From assembly GCF_030867095.1 (NCBI RefSeq), contig NC_081826.1, positions 36,496,001-36,560,000 on the forward strand: a stretch of 64,000 nucleotides of DNA, written 5' to 3'. This DNA comes from Alligator mississippiensis (taxonomy: Eukaryota; Chordata; Crocodylia; Alligatoridae). The notes below the pieces were generated by a model. It was not told the origin of the DNA, made no database searches, and saw only the letters and a list, made by a program, of their open reading frames with translations. The position numbers and the translations under genes were made by a program. This document shows positions 34,601 to 49,600 of this stretch, in pieces (the stretch's first letter is position 1; each line of letters begins with the position of its first letter).

Positions 34601-37600
34601 TAAGACCTTTGTGACACAGACACCTACCCCAGCTGGAAATGAAACAAAACTTTCATGTTGGTTGCAGAACATCATTGACAGTAATGACGCTGCAGAATGC
34701 ACTAGATACATGAGGCCAGGATTCTGCCCTTTGTCTCTACTGCCCTGGACTGAAAAGAAAATGCCTAAGGTAGCAAACATTCATCTGTTTTGTCCATAAT
34801 GATTGAAATACTGACTGAATGACTGAAATACTAAATATATTGGATATATTAATTTGCATATTAACACATTTTAAAAACAATAATTCAACAAATGTTTCCA
34901 TCCGGAAAGCTCTGAATATTTAAAAGAAATGGAATATCTGGAGGTTTTTGATAAAAACAAAACAAAACACTCCAGCTGCCTAAAAAAAAAAAATCACTGG
35001 GACAATTAACAAAAGATTTCTTACCACACCCAGTTTTTCAGAAGCATTAGCTTTCCACAGACGAATGTTCATCTCATCTGACCCACACAGAATGTACTTA
35101 TTGTCAAACGACCACTTTACAGAGATGACATGCTGCATTCGCTTTGAATGATATACCTCCCTAAAACAAAAAGAAATATTAAAGAAGTATTACAGTTGCC
35201 TTATCAATCATTTCTGTTTAAAATATCATGGCGCTTTTTCTTTGACTCGCAGAACATTCTTCAAATTGAAACACAACAAATTAAATGCAAGCACAACATA
35301 CCAACTAGACTGGCAAAAATTTAGAATCACAGATCATAGAGAAGTCGGGCTAGAAGGGACCTCCAGAGCTCATCTAGTCCAACCCCCTGCCTGAGGCAGG
35401 ATCATCCCTATGCAAACTAGTCTGTACAAATCCATAATCTAAACTAGAGGTGCACCAATATCAGTCCATAATGTATCAGCATCAATAAAAGGAAAATTGA
35501 AATTACTGGCAATCAGCTTTTTTTGGCTGATGTGGCCAATAATGTTGCTGATAAATATTACGTGTATGCACGCAGCTGCAGCATGCACATGGCTAGGAAT
35601 GTAGCCTGGCAGCTTGGAAAAGTGTCCAGCCCATAAGTCTGTGGGGCGGGGTAGATCAAGGCCCCTTACAGTGAGGGAGGGAGTGGGGCTGGGGCAGGCG
35701 CTGCCCAGCCGGGGCAGGGCATGGGACAGAACAGCAGGCAGCCTATTTGAGGGGTGCAGGGAGGGGGGCAGTTCCTGCCACTGTGCGCACCCCCAGGAGA
35801 GGCATGGTGGTTATGGGCCCCCTACATCTGTGCACAGGGCAGGTTGGGCTGCCTGCTGCAGGCTCAGGCCTGGGGACTGTGCCAGTCTCTTTCCGGCAGG
35901 GGGGCAGGGCTGAGGCTGTGCTCAGGCTGGGCAAGAGCACGTAGCAGCATTGAATTTTGGGGTTGCTGTAGCCCCTCCTGGCTGTAACTTCCCCTCCCAG
36001 TGCTGTCACTGCCCACGCCATCCCATCTGGCCCAAGCACAGCCCTGACTCAGACCCCTGCTGAGAAAAAGCTGTTGCAGCCCCCAGCCCTGAGCGTGCAG
36101 CAGGCAGCCTGCCCTTGTCCCACACAAAGATCCGGGGGGGGGGCGGGGGGGGGGAGGCAAGGCATGTGCCCCACATACCTTCCTCAGGGTGCACGCAGTG
36201 GCAAAGTCACACCCCCCAGACGAGCCGCCCATGACTCCATCCCGTTTCCCCTGAACAACGGCTGTGCAGCACCTGTCCCTACCCCACTCCCTCCCTCACC
36301 GCGGAGGCCTCAATCTGCACTCCCGTCACCCCTTCCCTTCCCGACAGCCCTTCCTCCCAACAGACTTACAAGCCTTACACTGGTCTTCAAGCTGCCGGGC
36401 TGCACATTGGCAATTGGATTGATATTGGCTGATGTGGCCAGTTAATAATTAACCATTGGTATCAACCCAAAAACCCTTTATCAGTGCACCCCTAATCTAA
36501 ACTCTTTGTAAAACTACTGTCAACCCTAGAAAAGATGTTAAAAATATACTCTCTCTTCAAACGCATAACTAGCTAAAAATTTACTCCTTATTCTACCAAA
36601 AGTACTCATCCAGACACTGGCTAATATAATTGCATCTGTAATGGTATTCATTGGAACAATGTCATACTGAGCAAGCATTACAGATATAGGACTGCAGAGC
36701 TAAACAGAGCAATTCTGGCAGTGACTGTGCAAAGAAGTGAACAGATAACAAAATCAGGCCTCTACCTCCACAAGCACAGATGAATCAATTACTATTCACT
36801 ACTATTTCATTTCTCTAATCCCGGAAAACTAACAGTCCAAGATTATATTTCCTCTTCCAAAACCCTCCTCTCAATTGTATTATCATGCAACATCCCACTT
36901 TTTAAAGAGCAGCAGATTTCCCAGTTTGCTTCCAGACAGTGTATAGGAATCCAGCTTCCTTAGTCTAATTGTATTTTTCAGTTTCTTTAGGTAAATGTTA
37001 TGATAATGGCTGCCTAGTAGTATTCCACACTATTGAAAAAGGATGTCTATTATTATGGCATTATAGACTCTCTCATATCTCCCCCTCACTGATAAAATAG
37101 CATTAATAAAATTTCATATTTCACTGTTTTTAGGCAGAAGGTAGGACAAGATGAGATCTTAGAGACTGGTTCAGAGAAACGTGAGTGTTTAGGCAAAAGG
37201 CTACTTTGTCAGTACATTTCGCTTAGTAATACAGAAGTCAAAAACTGGTGGAGGAACTGCAATTTGAAACAATTCCAAGACTGAAAGAAAATAAAGAACA
37301 CTTGTAGATCAATTATCAAGGAAACTGAAAAAGCTGACTTTCAGTAAGATAAAGAGGCATATAAACAGTTTTAAAAAGCGAGCATGGTACAGGCTATCTG
37401 TAACAAAACAGACTCCCTGCAAATCAGTAGGTCTGGATAATACATATTCCAGAACCGTAAAGGAAAAGAGTTAATAAACCATTGGCAACTTCAATTCTGC
37501 TAGTAAAATAAAGCAATAAAAGAACAACTGTAAGCACATACAATAGAATAATGAAATTAAACCAGCTGCAAGAAAGGTCACAGGTTTATGAAAAACAAGT

Positions 37601-40600
37601 GACACTGGATAAGCCTAGTGACTTTCATTTATTTCAAACTAATGGAAAAAAATGTGATCTAAAATTTAATGTCAAATTTAATATGCTGCTTTATAAAATC
37701 GCACATAAAAATTAATTCAGACTGGTTGAGATAACAACACACAAACACAGATTAAAACCTAGTCAGAGAAGCACTCACAAAAGGTTGTAAATTAAGTTTG
37801 AATTAGATGGAAGGGAATCAGATAGAACAAGCATCTAGAACAGTTCCACAAGCACCTGTGTTACATACAGTTTTATGCAACATCTTTAGTAAAACATTCA
37901 AGAGTGGAAAACTACTCATAAAAGACAGATACCACAATACTGGGAAGCACTGCAATGTCATATAATAGCGCCTACATAGATTACCAATATATGCAGGAAA
38001 TAAAATACACACCAACACACAAAAATAATACCACATTTTCTTCACACACAATACACATCTTTTCCCACAATTCACCTGATGGAAACTGGGGTGCCCATTA
38101 TAAATCAAGGAAATATAGTAGCATCAGTTTCTGTGGCTTAGGTGTCTGCCAAGAGAAAGTAAAAGTATATCTGCACTTGCTGCACACAGGGTTCCCTAGC
38201 TGCTGACTACAGACGCTCTCTCTCAAACCCTCCCCACCCCCAGCAGACACTCTCTAAAGAGATTTTTTTCTTCATTCTACCTTCCAAAAACAAGGGGTGT
38301 ATGTAAGAAAATATGGTAATTCAGAACCAACATCTACACAAGATACCTTTGAAAAGCAATAATGTCAGCAGGGACCTGAAGTGATAGCAGAAACCAAATA
38401 AACATTTGCAATGAAAAATAGGGAAAGGGGGACCCATAAACTTCAGGTTGCCTAAATAAGGCAAATAATATCACACAACAAAGAAGTGTTAAGTCTCCTG
38501 TTCTATACAAAATATACACTGCTGTACTTCTCATACTACAGCTCTGGGCATGTTAGAATTAGGTATCAAGAAACAAGGAAAAAGTGATTTAACAGACACG
38601 AGAGCACACAAAACACCAGCAAACTATGACTGAAGAAGGGTGTTGTGCCCTAAAGCTTGCAAAGAACAATTTTTCCAACTATTTAGTTGGTCTAATAAAA
38701 GATATTACATTTACCTAAATAACCTTGTCTTAACAAACATGACAGATTTTATTCCCTTGATCCTATGGTAATTTTAGCAGAAAACCAGTTTCACAAGCCA
38801 GTCTTACCAGAAACAAAATTCACTGCTCATTAAATAAGAGTAATTATTTGGTCAAATATCACTCCTGAAACTTTTCATAGACTGAGATTCAATATCCACA
38901 GCAAGAGAACCTATAGGTTACATAGGTTAATGTAAGAGTGAAGAATCTTCAGGAGGGGTGAGAATAAATGGGGCCCATGAGACAGATTTATTTATAAAAT
39001 TACTGACCTGCTATGACCTTTGTCTACTGGAAAAATTCGAATAGATTTATCAAAGCTGGCGGACACAAATTCTTTCCCAGTGGGAGAATAATCCACATCA
39101 AGAACAGCAGACACATGATCCATGTGCACCATTACAGGCGTCTCCAGAAAGCGCATATCAAAAGTATATAAGCTGTAAAAGAAACATGTCACATTTTAAA
39201 TACCATCTCATATAACACTTCATATAGCTTTGTGTAAATCATCATAGTGCTTAGGGTCGGAAGGGACCTAAACAGATCATCAGGTCTGACCCCCTGCCGT
39301 GGCAGGAAAGGGTACTGGGGTCAAACGACCTCAGCAAGGTGTTCATACAGCCTCCTTTTAAAGACCCCCAAGGTAGGAGCCAGCTGGAAGTTGGTTCCAG
39401 ATCCTAGCCACCCTGACTGTGAAGTAGCGCCTCCTGATGTCTAGCCTGAATCTACCCTCTGCCAGCTTGTGACCGTTATTTCTTATCACTCCTGGTAGTG
39501 CTCGGGGGAACAGGGACTCCCCCCAATCCCTGCTGGTTCCCTCTGACTAGTTTGTAACAGGCCACTAGATCCCCCCTCAGCCTTCTCTTGTGAATCAAAT
39601 ACCTATGATTCTTCAATCAAAGAACTAACTTGTCAGGTAGATTACATTGCTATAGATTTCTTCTATGTACATAGCTATTTGCATCCACACAGCTCAGGTT
39701 TTAAGGCAGTGTCTTAAAACCATTCATTTTAAACCAGACAACTGCTAATAAAGTACAAAAAGAAAGGAAGATGCCTCTACCCAGGGTCAAAAAATCTACA
39801 AGACATCTATCTACTAGCTGACAGATTTATCTGTCTGGTCAGATTTAGGTTTTTCCTCTGCTCATTTCAGTGAAGGTGGGTCTCTGTCACCACTCAACCC
39901 TCAGTATCTGGTTTTGATCTCTGACTCAGTCTTCTTTCTCCATTTCAGCTCCATCCAGCATGTCCCCCTCAACTCTTCTAAATTACCCTTATTAGCATAG
40001 CCCTGCCAGCTCCACAGGATTTCCATGAAGATGACTCTGCCAGAGCCCACTGAGAAATCCCTATCTGACTGACTCCCATCCCCACTGCCCAACCTCTTAG
40101 CCTTGGAACCAGTGCAGGTGCAAGGGCATAGTCTGGCATCTCAGCACGTGGAGCAGCTGCTGGCTCTGCGCTTTCTACACAAACTCCTACTGCATGAACT
40201 CTCAGAGTAGGAATGGGGCAAGAGTGAATCAATCAGGACAGGTAAGAACTGTATGTCCCTCCACCCTGGCTTTTAAAAAGAAAGTTTAACCTGGCTTGAA
40301 GTATAGGATAAGAGTGAGAGATGCAATATCAGTTTTTATGGCTGTCCTTTAAAATACTTAGATTTTGTTTTCTTCTTAACACGTGAAGCTGTGGGATAGG
40401 ATCTTTTCCTCTACAAACAGGGGTTTTTTTATTAGTAGAGGTGAGCTCCATTTTAAGGAGCTTGGCTTGAAAAGGGGGGGAAAAAATTAAGTGCTGTAGG
40501 ACTGAAGTGCAACTGAAGAAAAGCACTGAAAGTCCACTCTGTACCTGCCTTTCTCCCTCTCTCTGTATATAGGCATATCTAAGCAAACGAGAATATTTCC

Positions 40601-43600
40601 TTACAGTTACATAATATCTTAAATCCCTTGCTATCCCAGGGTCTGATACTGTCAACCCTGTAATTCTCCCCCTTTAGGCTTGTCTAGATTGCCTTCAAAT
40701 TAAGCCCTGGAGTGCTTCCATGATATGCTCCTGCTCCAAACTCCAGATATGAGGCAGGATAGCCACCCTGCAATGACCCTGAGCACATACCAAGAAACAC
40801 AGAGTCAAAGCAGGTGGCTACCTTGTCTCACTTCTGGAATTTGGTACATTTGGCCTGCAAGTAAGACAACTGGGTTGGCTTCACAGCAACACTCAAAGGC
40901 CTGGCACAGAGGCCCTCAGGAGAACCCTTCCTTCCACTGTAGTGTCTTTCCTGGGGCTCACCTCTTAATGAAGGACTTCTCTTTGGCATTTCCTTTGGTG
41001 TACCCCGACACCCAGATATACAAAGGCATCTCAAGACTGGCTCCTGCCTCTTCTTTCTACACTTCCTTTTACAACTGATCTTATCCACTGAGCTTCAAAT
41101 AGCTTCTTTATATTAATGACCCACTAATCTCCCTTCACTCAATGCCTCACCTCAGCATGTTTCTCTGTTCTTCCTTCCTCTATGTCTCAATGTTAATGTC
41201 ATATGAACACAAATAAATGTCCTTCCTCCCTCTGAAATCCTTCTATTTCAGCATCACATGAAATTTCAGACCTTTCACTTCCCCTTGTGCCATACACATA
41301 GAAAGAAACAACAAGACGTGGATTCAATCTCTCCAACATTTAGGATTCAGCTTTCCTTTCTGTCCATATACATAAACTCCACTTTGACTAGTTTGCCCTT
41401 TAGCTTTCTCAGCATATGCTTTGTTCGAGTACATCAAGGTAGCGGCTATCCTAAAGTTGGTAAGCGTGCAGCTCACCCTTTCTGTAGTTCTTTATGCACA
41501 GAAAATAAAATTTTGAGAAGTCTTGGTTTCACCCTGCTATGGAATATAGAAAATCATTCCACACAGCTGCTCTAAATGCAGTAGTGGGGGCAAGGCCTCC
41601 TTCTCTATACATGCGTCCAGCATATAGCTCAGACCAAGGGCAACTGCAATACATGCACACAGCAGCATTAAGCCAGCATGACTACAGATAACATTAAGTA
41701 CATTATGGAGTAGGACTGGGGTATTTGATTTTTTTGCAGCAGCAGGCTTTGCACCCTCTCCACCACAGATTAATTAATTTGATGCAGTCTTTTTCCCTGG
41801 CTTATTGCCAACCACCACTTCCTTGTTCTGAATTCCCCAGGAACAAAAATGGCAGCATCACACTCAACCTGCTATTTCGATCTACTTAATTAGTTAATGC
41901 TTGTGCAGCTCACTGATGTACAGCAGTAGGCAAGAACTAGTGGTTGCCAACTTGAAAGAGTTTGCTACTTTCACTTCAGTGATGCCACTAGATACGAGTT
42001 GTAATAAATAGCTTAGGAGGCCATTCTTGTCACCAAAATAAAGGATGAAGACTATACACAATGCATATCCCCTTTAAGGGCAGTTTCAATTTCAAGTTTA
42101 GTTTCTAAGCTCCTTTGAAGAGGAGCCTCAAGAAGTCATGATACTCTTGTGTTCCCAAAGAAAGCAGTGATCCATTGTTAGACCACTGGCTTCATGAGAA
42201 GAAAGGTACAATTTGCATCTTGGGTGCCTGTGGTTTTAAACAATTGGTAACTAGCAAAGGCTTGTGAAGGCCAGTGCCTTATGAAAACAGAAAAGCACTA
42301 TAGGAAACAGAAAGAGCTACCACACAATAAATAAATCTAGGAGGAAGGGGGCACAAATATCAAGAGACTATTTTTTTTCTTTTAATAAATTTGTCAAAAT
42401 AGGTAATCAGCACCCTGGGGCAGGGCTCAGGGTAGCTGGCAAGTAAATAAGTATTTCTACTGCCTGTGGCTGGATCACTGAGGTTTTAACTGTCCAGTTC
42501 CAATATAAGATATTTGCATCACTTCCCTAGTCTTTCTTATTGTGAATTAAAATGAAGTTGTCATTTTCTACACCCCTTTCTTCTTTTACCTCCTCACATA
42601 ATTGCTCTGGTTTTCATGAACAGGCAAAGCTTACAGTGCTGATGAAGTACAGACACATTAAAGACAAAGACCCTTACTGCTATACATGAACTTGGATTTA
42701 ATCCAAGCAATTCCAAGTAAAAGACCATTCCTTTGGGGATGGAATTTGCTATTTAACACAAAGTTCTAAATCCAGCAAAAGATAAGACAATTCCTTAGAT
42801 GACTTGAAATCAAAATGGGTAAGTGGATTTATAAAAATTATACAAGTTTCCAAGATCTAGCTGAAAAAAATGACTGGGATCATTCTTACTTGTAGTCTTC
42901 ATTCGCTGCAGTAAAAATAAATGCTTCCATGGGATTCCAACACAGCGTATTTGTCCTCATGTCCAAGATAACCTAGAAAATGTACATATTGCTAAATTAT
43001 TATAAACAAAAAGTAGTGGTTGCTTTTCCCCAAAACCAGACCTCCCAACACCTGGGAGGCAGGTAAGCAATTCCATTCTAGAGATACAGAAACTAAGGCA
43101 GAGAGGCCAAATAACATATCCAAGGCCACAGAGCATTTCACTGATAGAACCAGCAGAAGAATGCATGCCCTCCTGGCCCCAGTTATTTGGTTATGCTTCT
43201 TGGCTAGTCTTGCAATTACATTTTCAGAGATGAGTCATATAAAAAAGTTCCTTCTGGACTGTTCCTAACCCAAGTAACACCATTCCTGAGCTACCCAAGT
43301 CCCTTATAAATCATTCCTAAAGCCCCCTCTTACAAAATCGGGGGGGCAGAGGGGGGCAGACTCGATGATCTATTGAGGTCCCTTATGACCCTAACATCTA
43401 TGAATCTATGAAAATACCCACAAAAACCTTATAAATATATATATTTATTTCATTAAAAGACAACTCTGGTTGATGATGCTGTGAACTAATCTTTGCCTTG
43501 ATGCTGCTCCTGCTGTTTTTGCAACTGCCCCTCCTCTTATCAATTATCAATTCCTCTTTGTGTTATGTATGAAGTAACATTTCATAATTCCCTAAAGCCA

Positions 43601-46600
43601 ATTATTGTGTTTCATGTGCTTTAAGGACCTGTAGACTTACTGCAAATGTGTTACAAGAGAAGTAAATCACATCCTAGAGCAGGAGGAATGAAGCTGACAG
43701 CTAACCTAGTAAGACCTGCCTCTCAAAGTCTGCTGGCAACTGATTAGACTAGATCTGGTGCTTAATATTTTGGCCCTGCAGCCCAGAAGAGTGGCTCAGA
43801 GCCAGACCATGGGTCAGTACCCTCATGGGATGGTGCATAGAGCCATGTTGTCTGCCTGCCAGGCTCCCCGTGGGTCCTAAAATTTGGCAGTAGAGGAGGG
43901 GCAATTAATACTCCCCACTGCCAAATTTTAGAACTTGTATGGAACACAGTGGTCTGGATGGCATGGCTTTGTGGGCCGAATCTGGCTTTAGGGCAAGGTA
44001 TTGAGCACCCTTGGATTAGATGAAAGCTATAAGGACACCACATGTTCTGTGCCCCACCTTGGAATACTGTAATGGTAACATAGACAGGTGGGAACAGTTG
44101 GGGGGGAATCATCTGACACCTAGATTTTCAGGATAGCTTTAGCCTCTCCCGAGGCTCGAAGGGGTTTCTAATCACAGTAGCAAACAGCACTTGCACATGT
44201 TAACTAATATAAAAACGTTTAACAAACTGAACAATTAGAACAGAACTTTTCTATTACAATGGAAATCCAAGGTAAAATATGAATGCCTACTCTTTATGAC
44301 ACTCAAATTTTTATTATTCTTATTTTACATTAATGCAAATGTTAGGTTCTCTGGCACCACAAAATAGGATTGTGCAGCTAAAACTCAGAATAAATTAGTT
44401 AACAGAAACAATAAACTAACTTTGAATGATGTACACTAAATCCACACAATCAAATTCAGACAGTGTTACTTTGTCACTATGAATTCATTCTCTGATGCCT
44501 TCTAGACAGCAAGCTATCTATAAGAAATGAATGACCATATCATTAAACAATAGAAGCAGCTCAAATTACACACTTATGATTAAAAGGTTTGAGTGGGCTG
44601 AGTTCCTAGGCTGCAGTTCTTGTTGTGAACACATTGTGGGGGCTCAGTGTGAGCAGGCTGTGCTGTCAAGTTTCATAAGCTAGACACCTTTCTGCTCTTT
44701 TCACCACAAGGGCAGATCGCAGTCTAGGCCTTACAGCAGACCACAGACTGCTAGCTGATTGGTTCCTCGTGTCAAGGTGTTTCATTGTATTGGGCGAGTA
44801 CTGGTCCTGTTAACTAGTTTTGTAACTGTTTTGCTGCAAGTGAGGCTGACTGTACCAGAGGAGTGAGGCTCTGAAAGAATGGAGAAAGTCCCAGGGAAAA
44901 CAGAATAGAGGGAAGAGAGCAGTTTCCGGGAAGACAGAGTAAAGTCCAAGTGAGGACAGATGGCACTGGAATGGCACTCTAGTTTTGAAGCAGCCTGCTG
45001 TGCTGTCTGGGGACACTGGCACTCTGAGACCACTACTCTTTAAAGAGAAAAACACTCCCTGCTTCCCAGGAGCTAACCTAAAATAAGGAACTCTTGGAGG
45101 CGGGGTGCTTTGTGTCACTGGGGAAGACAAGGACTGAGAAAGGGACTTGGTTTCAAAAGGGTATTTGATCAGAAAACATGCATCAGCTTCTTGAGCAGTT
45201 GATGGTTTAATTTTAAATTATTTAAATAAGAACAAGCTTTGTCTGGACATTACCGTATATGCATTCTATAAACAGCTAATATCATATACAGGTATCTAAC
45301 TGCAGAAGTTAAGTCCAGGCCTTAAGGATATTTATGCTACTGTGAATACAATATTTACATTGCCACTACAGTAACATTTAAATTTCTAAGAACCATCTCC
45401 TAATCTCGTTTTAATTAATTATAGATATGCTCAGATGTTTAAAAAAGAGAAATCTTTACTGGGGCATGCTGCACTGAAGTCCTTGGGGGTACCAGCTTTG
45501 TTGGTTTATTTTTAAGCCATGAATATGCACTAGTAGTTTCCTGTGTAAAAAGTTTGAAGACTTGGAGATTAAAGTAACACAAAAGCAGACTGTCCATGTA
45601 TAAGGAGATTTTCTTAATCTCTTCTATTTTAGTATGTTTGAAATTTTGGGCTGATGTGAGCAGCTAAGGCTTTTATTACCATTTCAAACAAGAAATAACA
45701 CTATTTTGTTCTCTGTGGCAGTTCACTGCAGAGGAACTTAATCTTTATTTAAATATCCTAAACTCTGCCTCAGTGATCTATTTGGCAGTGAATCCTACAG
45801 GTTCGTATAACAGTTGTCCACATGAGGTTTCTTATTTTCCAGATTCACTAGTTTCTTCTCCCATTCTCATATTGTGAGAATAAGTAGTCCCACTTACCCT
45901 TCCCTAAGCTTCTCTAGATCATTCATTTTATATAGACTTCATACTGTCCTCATGTCATCTCTAAACTAACCAGGTCAGTCTTTTCATCCTCTTTATATGA
46001 AAGTTTTACCATGCCTGCAATTATTTTCACTCCTCATCTCTGAACCTCCTCCTATTTCTGCCATAACCCTCTTTAGTACCCCTGGACTTATATCAGCAAT
46101 CAGCAATATTTTCTAGTGGTGGGCCAGAATGACCCAGCTTAGATCAGAGGTGTGCCACTGCTAGGACCTGGCTGCTGCTGCATCCCCCAACCAGCTGGAT
46201 GAGGCACAAGCAATACCCCATACTTCCAAAATGCTACTGAAGCCCCCTAGCTCCACAGGCTGGGTCCAGTTCACAGGCCACAGATTGCTGACCCTTGACT
46301 TAACATTACAGCATTCAGAAATTGTCAGTGTTGATTTTTATCCCATTTATTCTACGCTGACTGAAACAATATTTGCTATGTATTTTTAACTGCCCATGGA
46401 GCAGATGTTTTCCTCAAGCTGCCTGTAATGATCTTTACATCGATTCCTTCTTGACTGGTTAATTCATTTAGAACCCAGTAAACAGGAGCGATTTAAGCAT
46501 CCTTCCACTGTTACCTTACATTAGTCAAGTCTGAATTTCATCTACCATCACACTGCCCATTTATTCAGATAATAGGTCACTCCTGAAGTTCCTCAATATC

Positions 46601-49600
46601 CTTCCTGATGACTATCCCAAATTGCAAGTTTTGTCACTTAACTGTTGACTCCTTTCTCCACATGGTTAATAAAAATACAAGACAACAGAACTAGAAAGAT
46701 AAGAATACATTACCTTTATGCCAGGCTCTGAAATTCATATGGCTAGTTATTACATTATAGTTTTACAATAAATAATGACTCACATGAAATAATTGTAGAA
46801 AACAGTGCATAGTGAGAGAGACAGGACATGCACAGTCCACTGTAAGAAATTAATTTTGTACAGCTACAGTTCTCTTCTGACCACTTGAATCTTATCTCCT
46901 AAACTAAAAGCATCTGTACAGACAGGGATCTCTGCTTTTTCTAGGTCATCAGTTATGCTAAGGCATGAGATTAGGCCAGTTGCAGATAATCTTTCAAAAC
47001 ATAGCAGAAACACTTTTGTAATTCTGGTTTCATAATTATATACTGTATGTAACTGACAAATCTTGCCACAATTCAAATAACCTAGTCAGATATTTAACCT
47101 TGTCTCCTGTTCATATTTTCTTTGATTTAAACTCTGTATAAACTTTTCCAGTGATTAAATCCCTCCTAAAAAGTCTTCTGCGTTTTTTGGATTTCCAGTT
47201 TTCTTGCATGATTTCACCTATGCCCCAAATATTTCTGTACTATCAGTCCTTCTAGGTTTTATACTTTTCAAGTAGCTGTAATGCTTCCGCTCGAAAGATC
47301 CAAGGTGTTATTTATGGTAAACAGTTTTAATTCTTATTTGAGCTTCAAATGTGCTATTTCTAGTTCCTTCTTTCTATTGCAGATAGCAAGATGCATAGAA
47401 TCACAGAACAGTGATTCTAATGTGATTCTAATCAGTAGCTCTCCTTTCTGCTCCCTTTCCCATCTATCACTGTGTCCCCTGCTCCATCCTGGATCTACAT
47501 GCCATACATAAAGGCTGCTTGTGCCACCTGTGACAAGTGCTGCGGGTTGGCCGCCCCTGGTCTAGACCAACCCCCTGCTCAAGGTAGGATCATCCCTAAC
47601 TAAACCACCCTAGTCACATGTCTATCTAATCTGGTCTTTAAAACATCTAAGGATGGAGATTTCACATCTTTTCTGAGTAGCTAATTATTGGGGGGGCTGC
47701 ATCTTAAATTCAGGGTTGTCTTAGATTTGAGTAAATACACTATATACAGACACTCAATACACAACAGGTGTCATCCACAAATTTGTTAAATTAATGCTCA
47801 ATCCCACCCTCCAAATCATTCATGAAGATATTAAACAATGTTGGACCAGTGACAGACCCCTGGAGAATGCCATCTGATATCTGCTCCCAACTAGCTATTG
47901 GGCCATTGCTAGCTACTTATTGAACATAAAGATCCAATCAGTTATATGTCTACCTTACAGTATTTTCACCTAGTCTTATTTACTTAGTTTACTAATGAAC
48001 ATGCTTTAAGAGCTGGTAACAAAAGCCTAGCTAAAGTAAAAATGTGTCACATCTACTGTTCACCTCCTATCCACAGAGCTTGTCTCCTGTCATAGAAGGA
48101 AATCAAATCGGTCAGGCATGACTTGCACTTGATAAGCAAGAGTGCAAAAGTGCAAAGCAACTCTTTGATAAAAAGTGCCAACAAAAGGGATGAAAAAAAG
48201 GAGGGGGACGTGGGGGAATAAAGTTCTAGCCACGTGACAAAGCAGCCTGTTACAGCAGGTGGTCGTGGGGAGCAATTCAATGTGGGATGCCAGTGTGGGA
48301 CTAATCAGACTCACATCACAGAACACTGTGTCCACAAGTTACAAACCCAGTTCACAGTGAACCAGTTCAGAAGATACATATTTCAGGTAGCTTTAAGCTG
48401 GTTTGATATCTGTCCACTTCAGATTTAAATTGTATTTAAATTGGTCTAAATGTTCATAGATTTCTAGGGTCAGAAGGGACCTCAGAAAATCATTGAGTCC
48501 ATCCATTTGTTCACATGCTTTTCTCATCCTGTTCTCCAGGTGTTTAGAAACAGGCTCCTTAAAGATTTGCTCAGTAATCTTTCCTGTACTGGAATCAGAC
48601 TGATTGGTGTGTAAACTCCCCATTATCCTCCTTCTTCCCTTTTTTTTTTTTCCCAAAGAGGAGCTCTATATTTGTTTATGTATACGTATAACTAAAGTTA
48701 AGATCTCCTTTGGACCTTGTAGACTAACTAAAATCAGAAATATATATAGCATAATTTTTCATGATCCCAAACTCACTTCATCCAATGCTGTGGAAGGACA
48801 TGAACAAAGTAGGGTATGAAATGCGAGAAAGCAATTTATACTCGAATACTAACATGCCTAACTACATCTTTCAATTTCCTTTAGAAACTTTTCATGCAAA
48901 CCAGGAACAGCATATCAAAGCTGAAGGAGTTAGATGCAATAAAATGTTGAATACAAATGTTCATAAGTCACATAGCATAGATCCTTATGAAGAATCTAAT
49001 TTCCTATTCTTCTGCATTTTTGGCTATCAGTAACAGACTCAGTGGTCCAAATCCTTCTCTGTTATATAAAAGTAACTTCAGAGCTGCAACATAATGCATT
49101 TTGCGTTAAACTGACCTGGATAAAATGCATAAACAGCATTAGGATAGGAAACCTTCCAGGCTAGGGTTCACCTCACTGAACTACGGTCACATTCCCTTTC
49201 ACTTGCTTTCTCAGCTTTACAATTCCTGCATTCCTTTCCATTCAGTGGCCCATGCTTCAACAGCAGTGATGAATCATGCTCTCAGCCCTGCCTATTCCAT
49301 ATTCTGACTTAGGACACTTCCTGAAAAGTGGAACATATGAATTCAAATCCCATTAGGCTGAGTGGTGGCCTAAACTCCAGGTCTCCTACCTCCTGGGCAA
49401 GTATCCTCACTAATCTGTTGCTGGGCAAACAGTGTGATGGTTCTCCTTTTCTTTTCTGCTTTTTGCAACTTAGATGTCTTAAGACAAAGATGAAGATGCA
49501 TTACAAAAGTTGGTTCATTAACAATTTTCCAGAGACATGAGTATGGTTGTCCAGAGACGCCCAAGTGTCACTTGGGCATTACAGAAGTAGAACGGGATCT

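Larger units (their letters stand above)
23728..35024 (-). other. DCAF13: DCAF13 intron, 11.3 kb
   Basis: The longest intron in the window. Apart from the SINE, LINE, Penelope-like and hAT pieces listed separately it is AT-rich unique-looking DNA. Short open frames at 24679-24906, 27142-27390 and 32947-33252 show no motif. T-runs lie near 28210-28227. Confidence 0.8.

Noticed and set aside
35614..36445. Cluster of open frames on both strands
   Set aside because: All fall within the GC-rich arms of the family C hAT element; no protein family resemblance.
48393..48656. Minus-strand 87-codon open frame
   Set aside because: It overlaps a CR1 3' fragment in reverse orientation and does not match the CR1 protein; chance frame.
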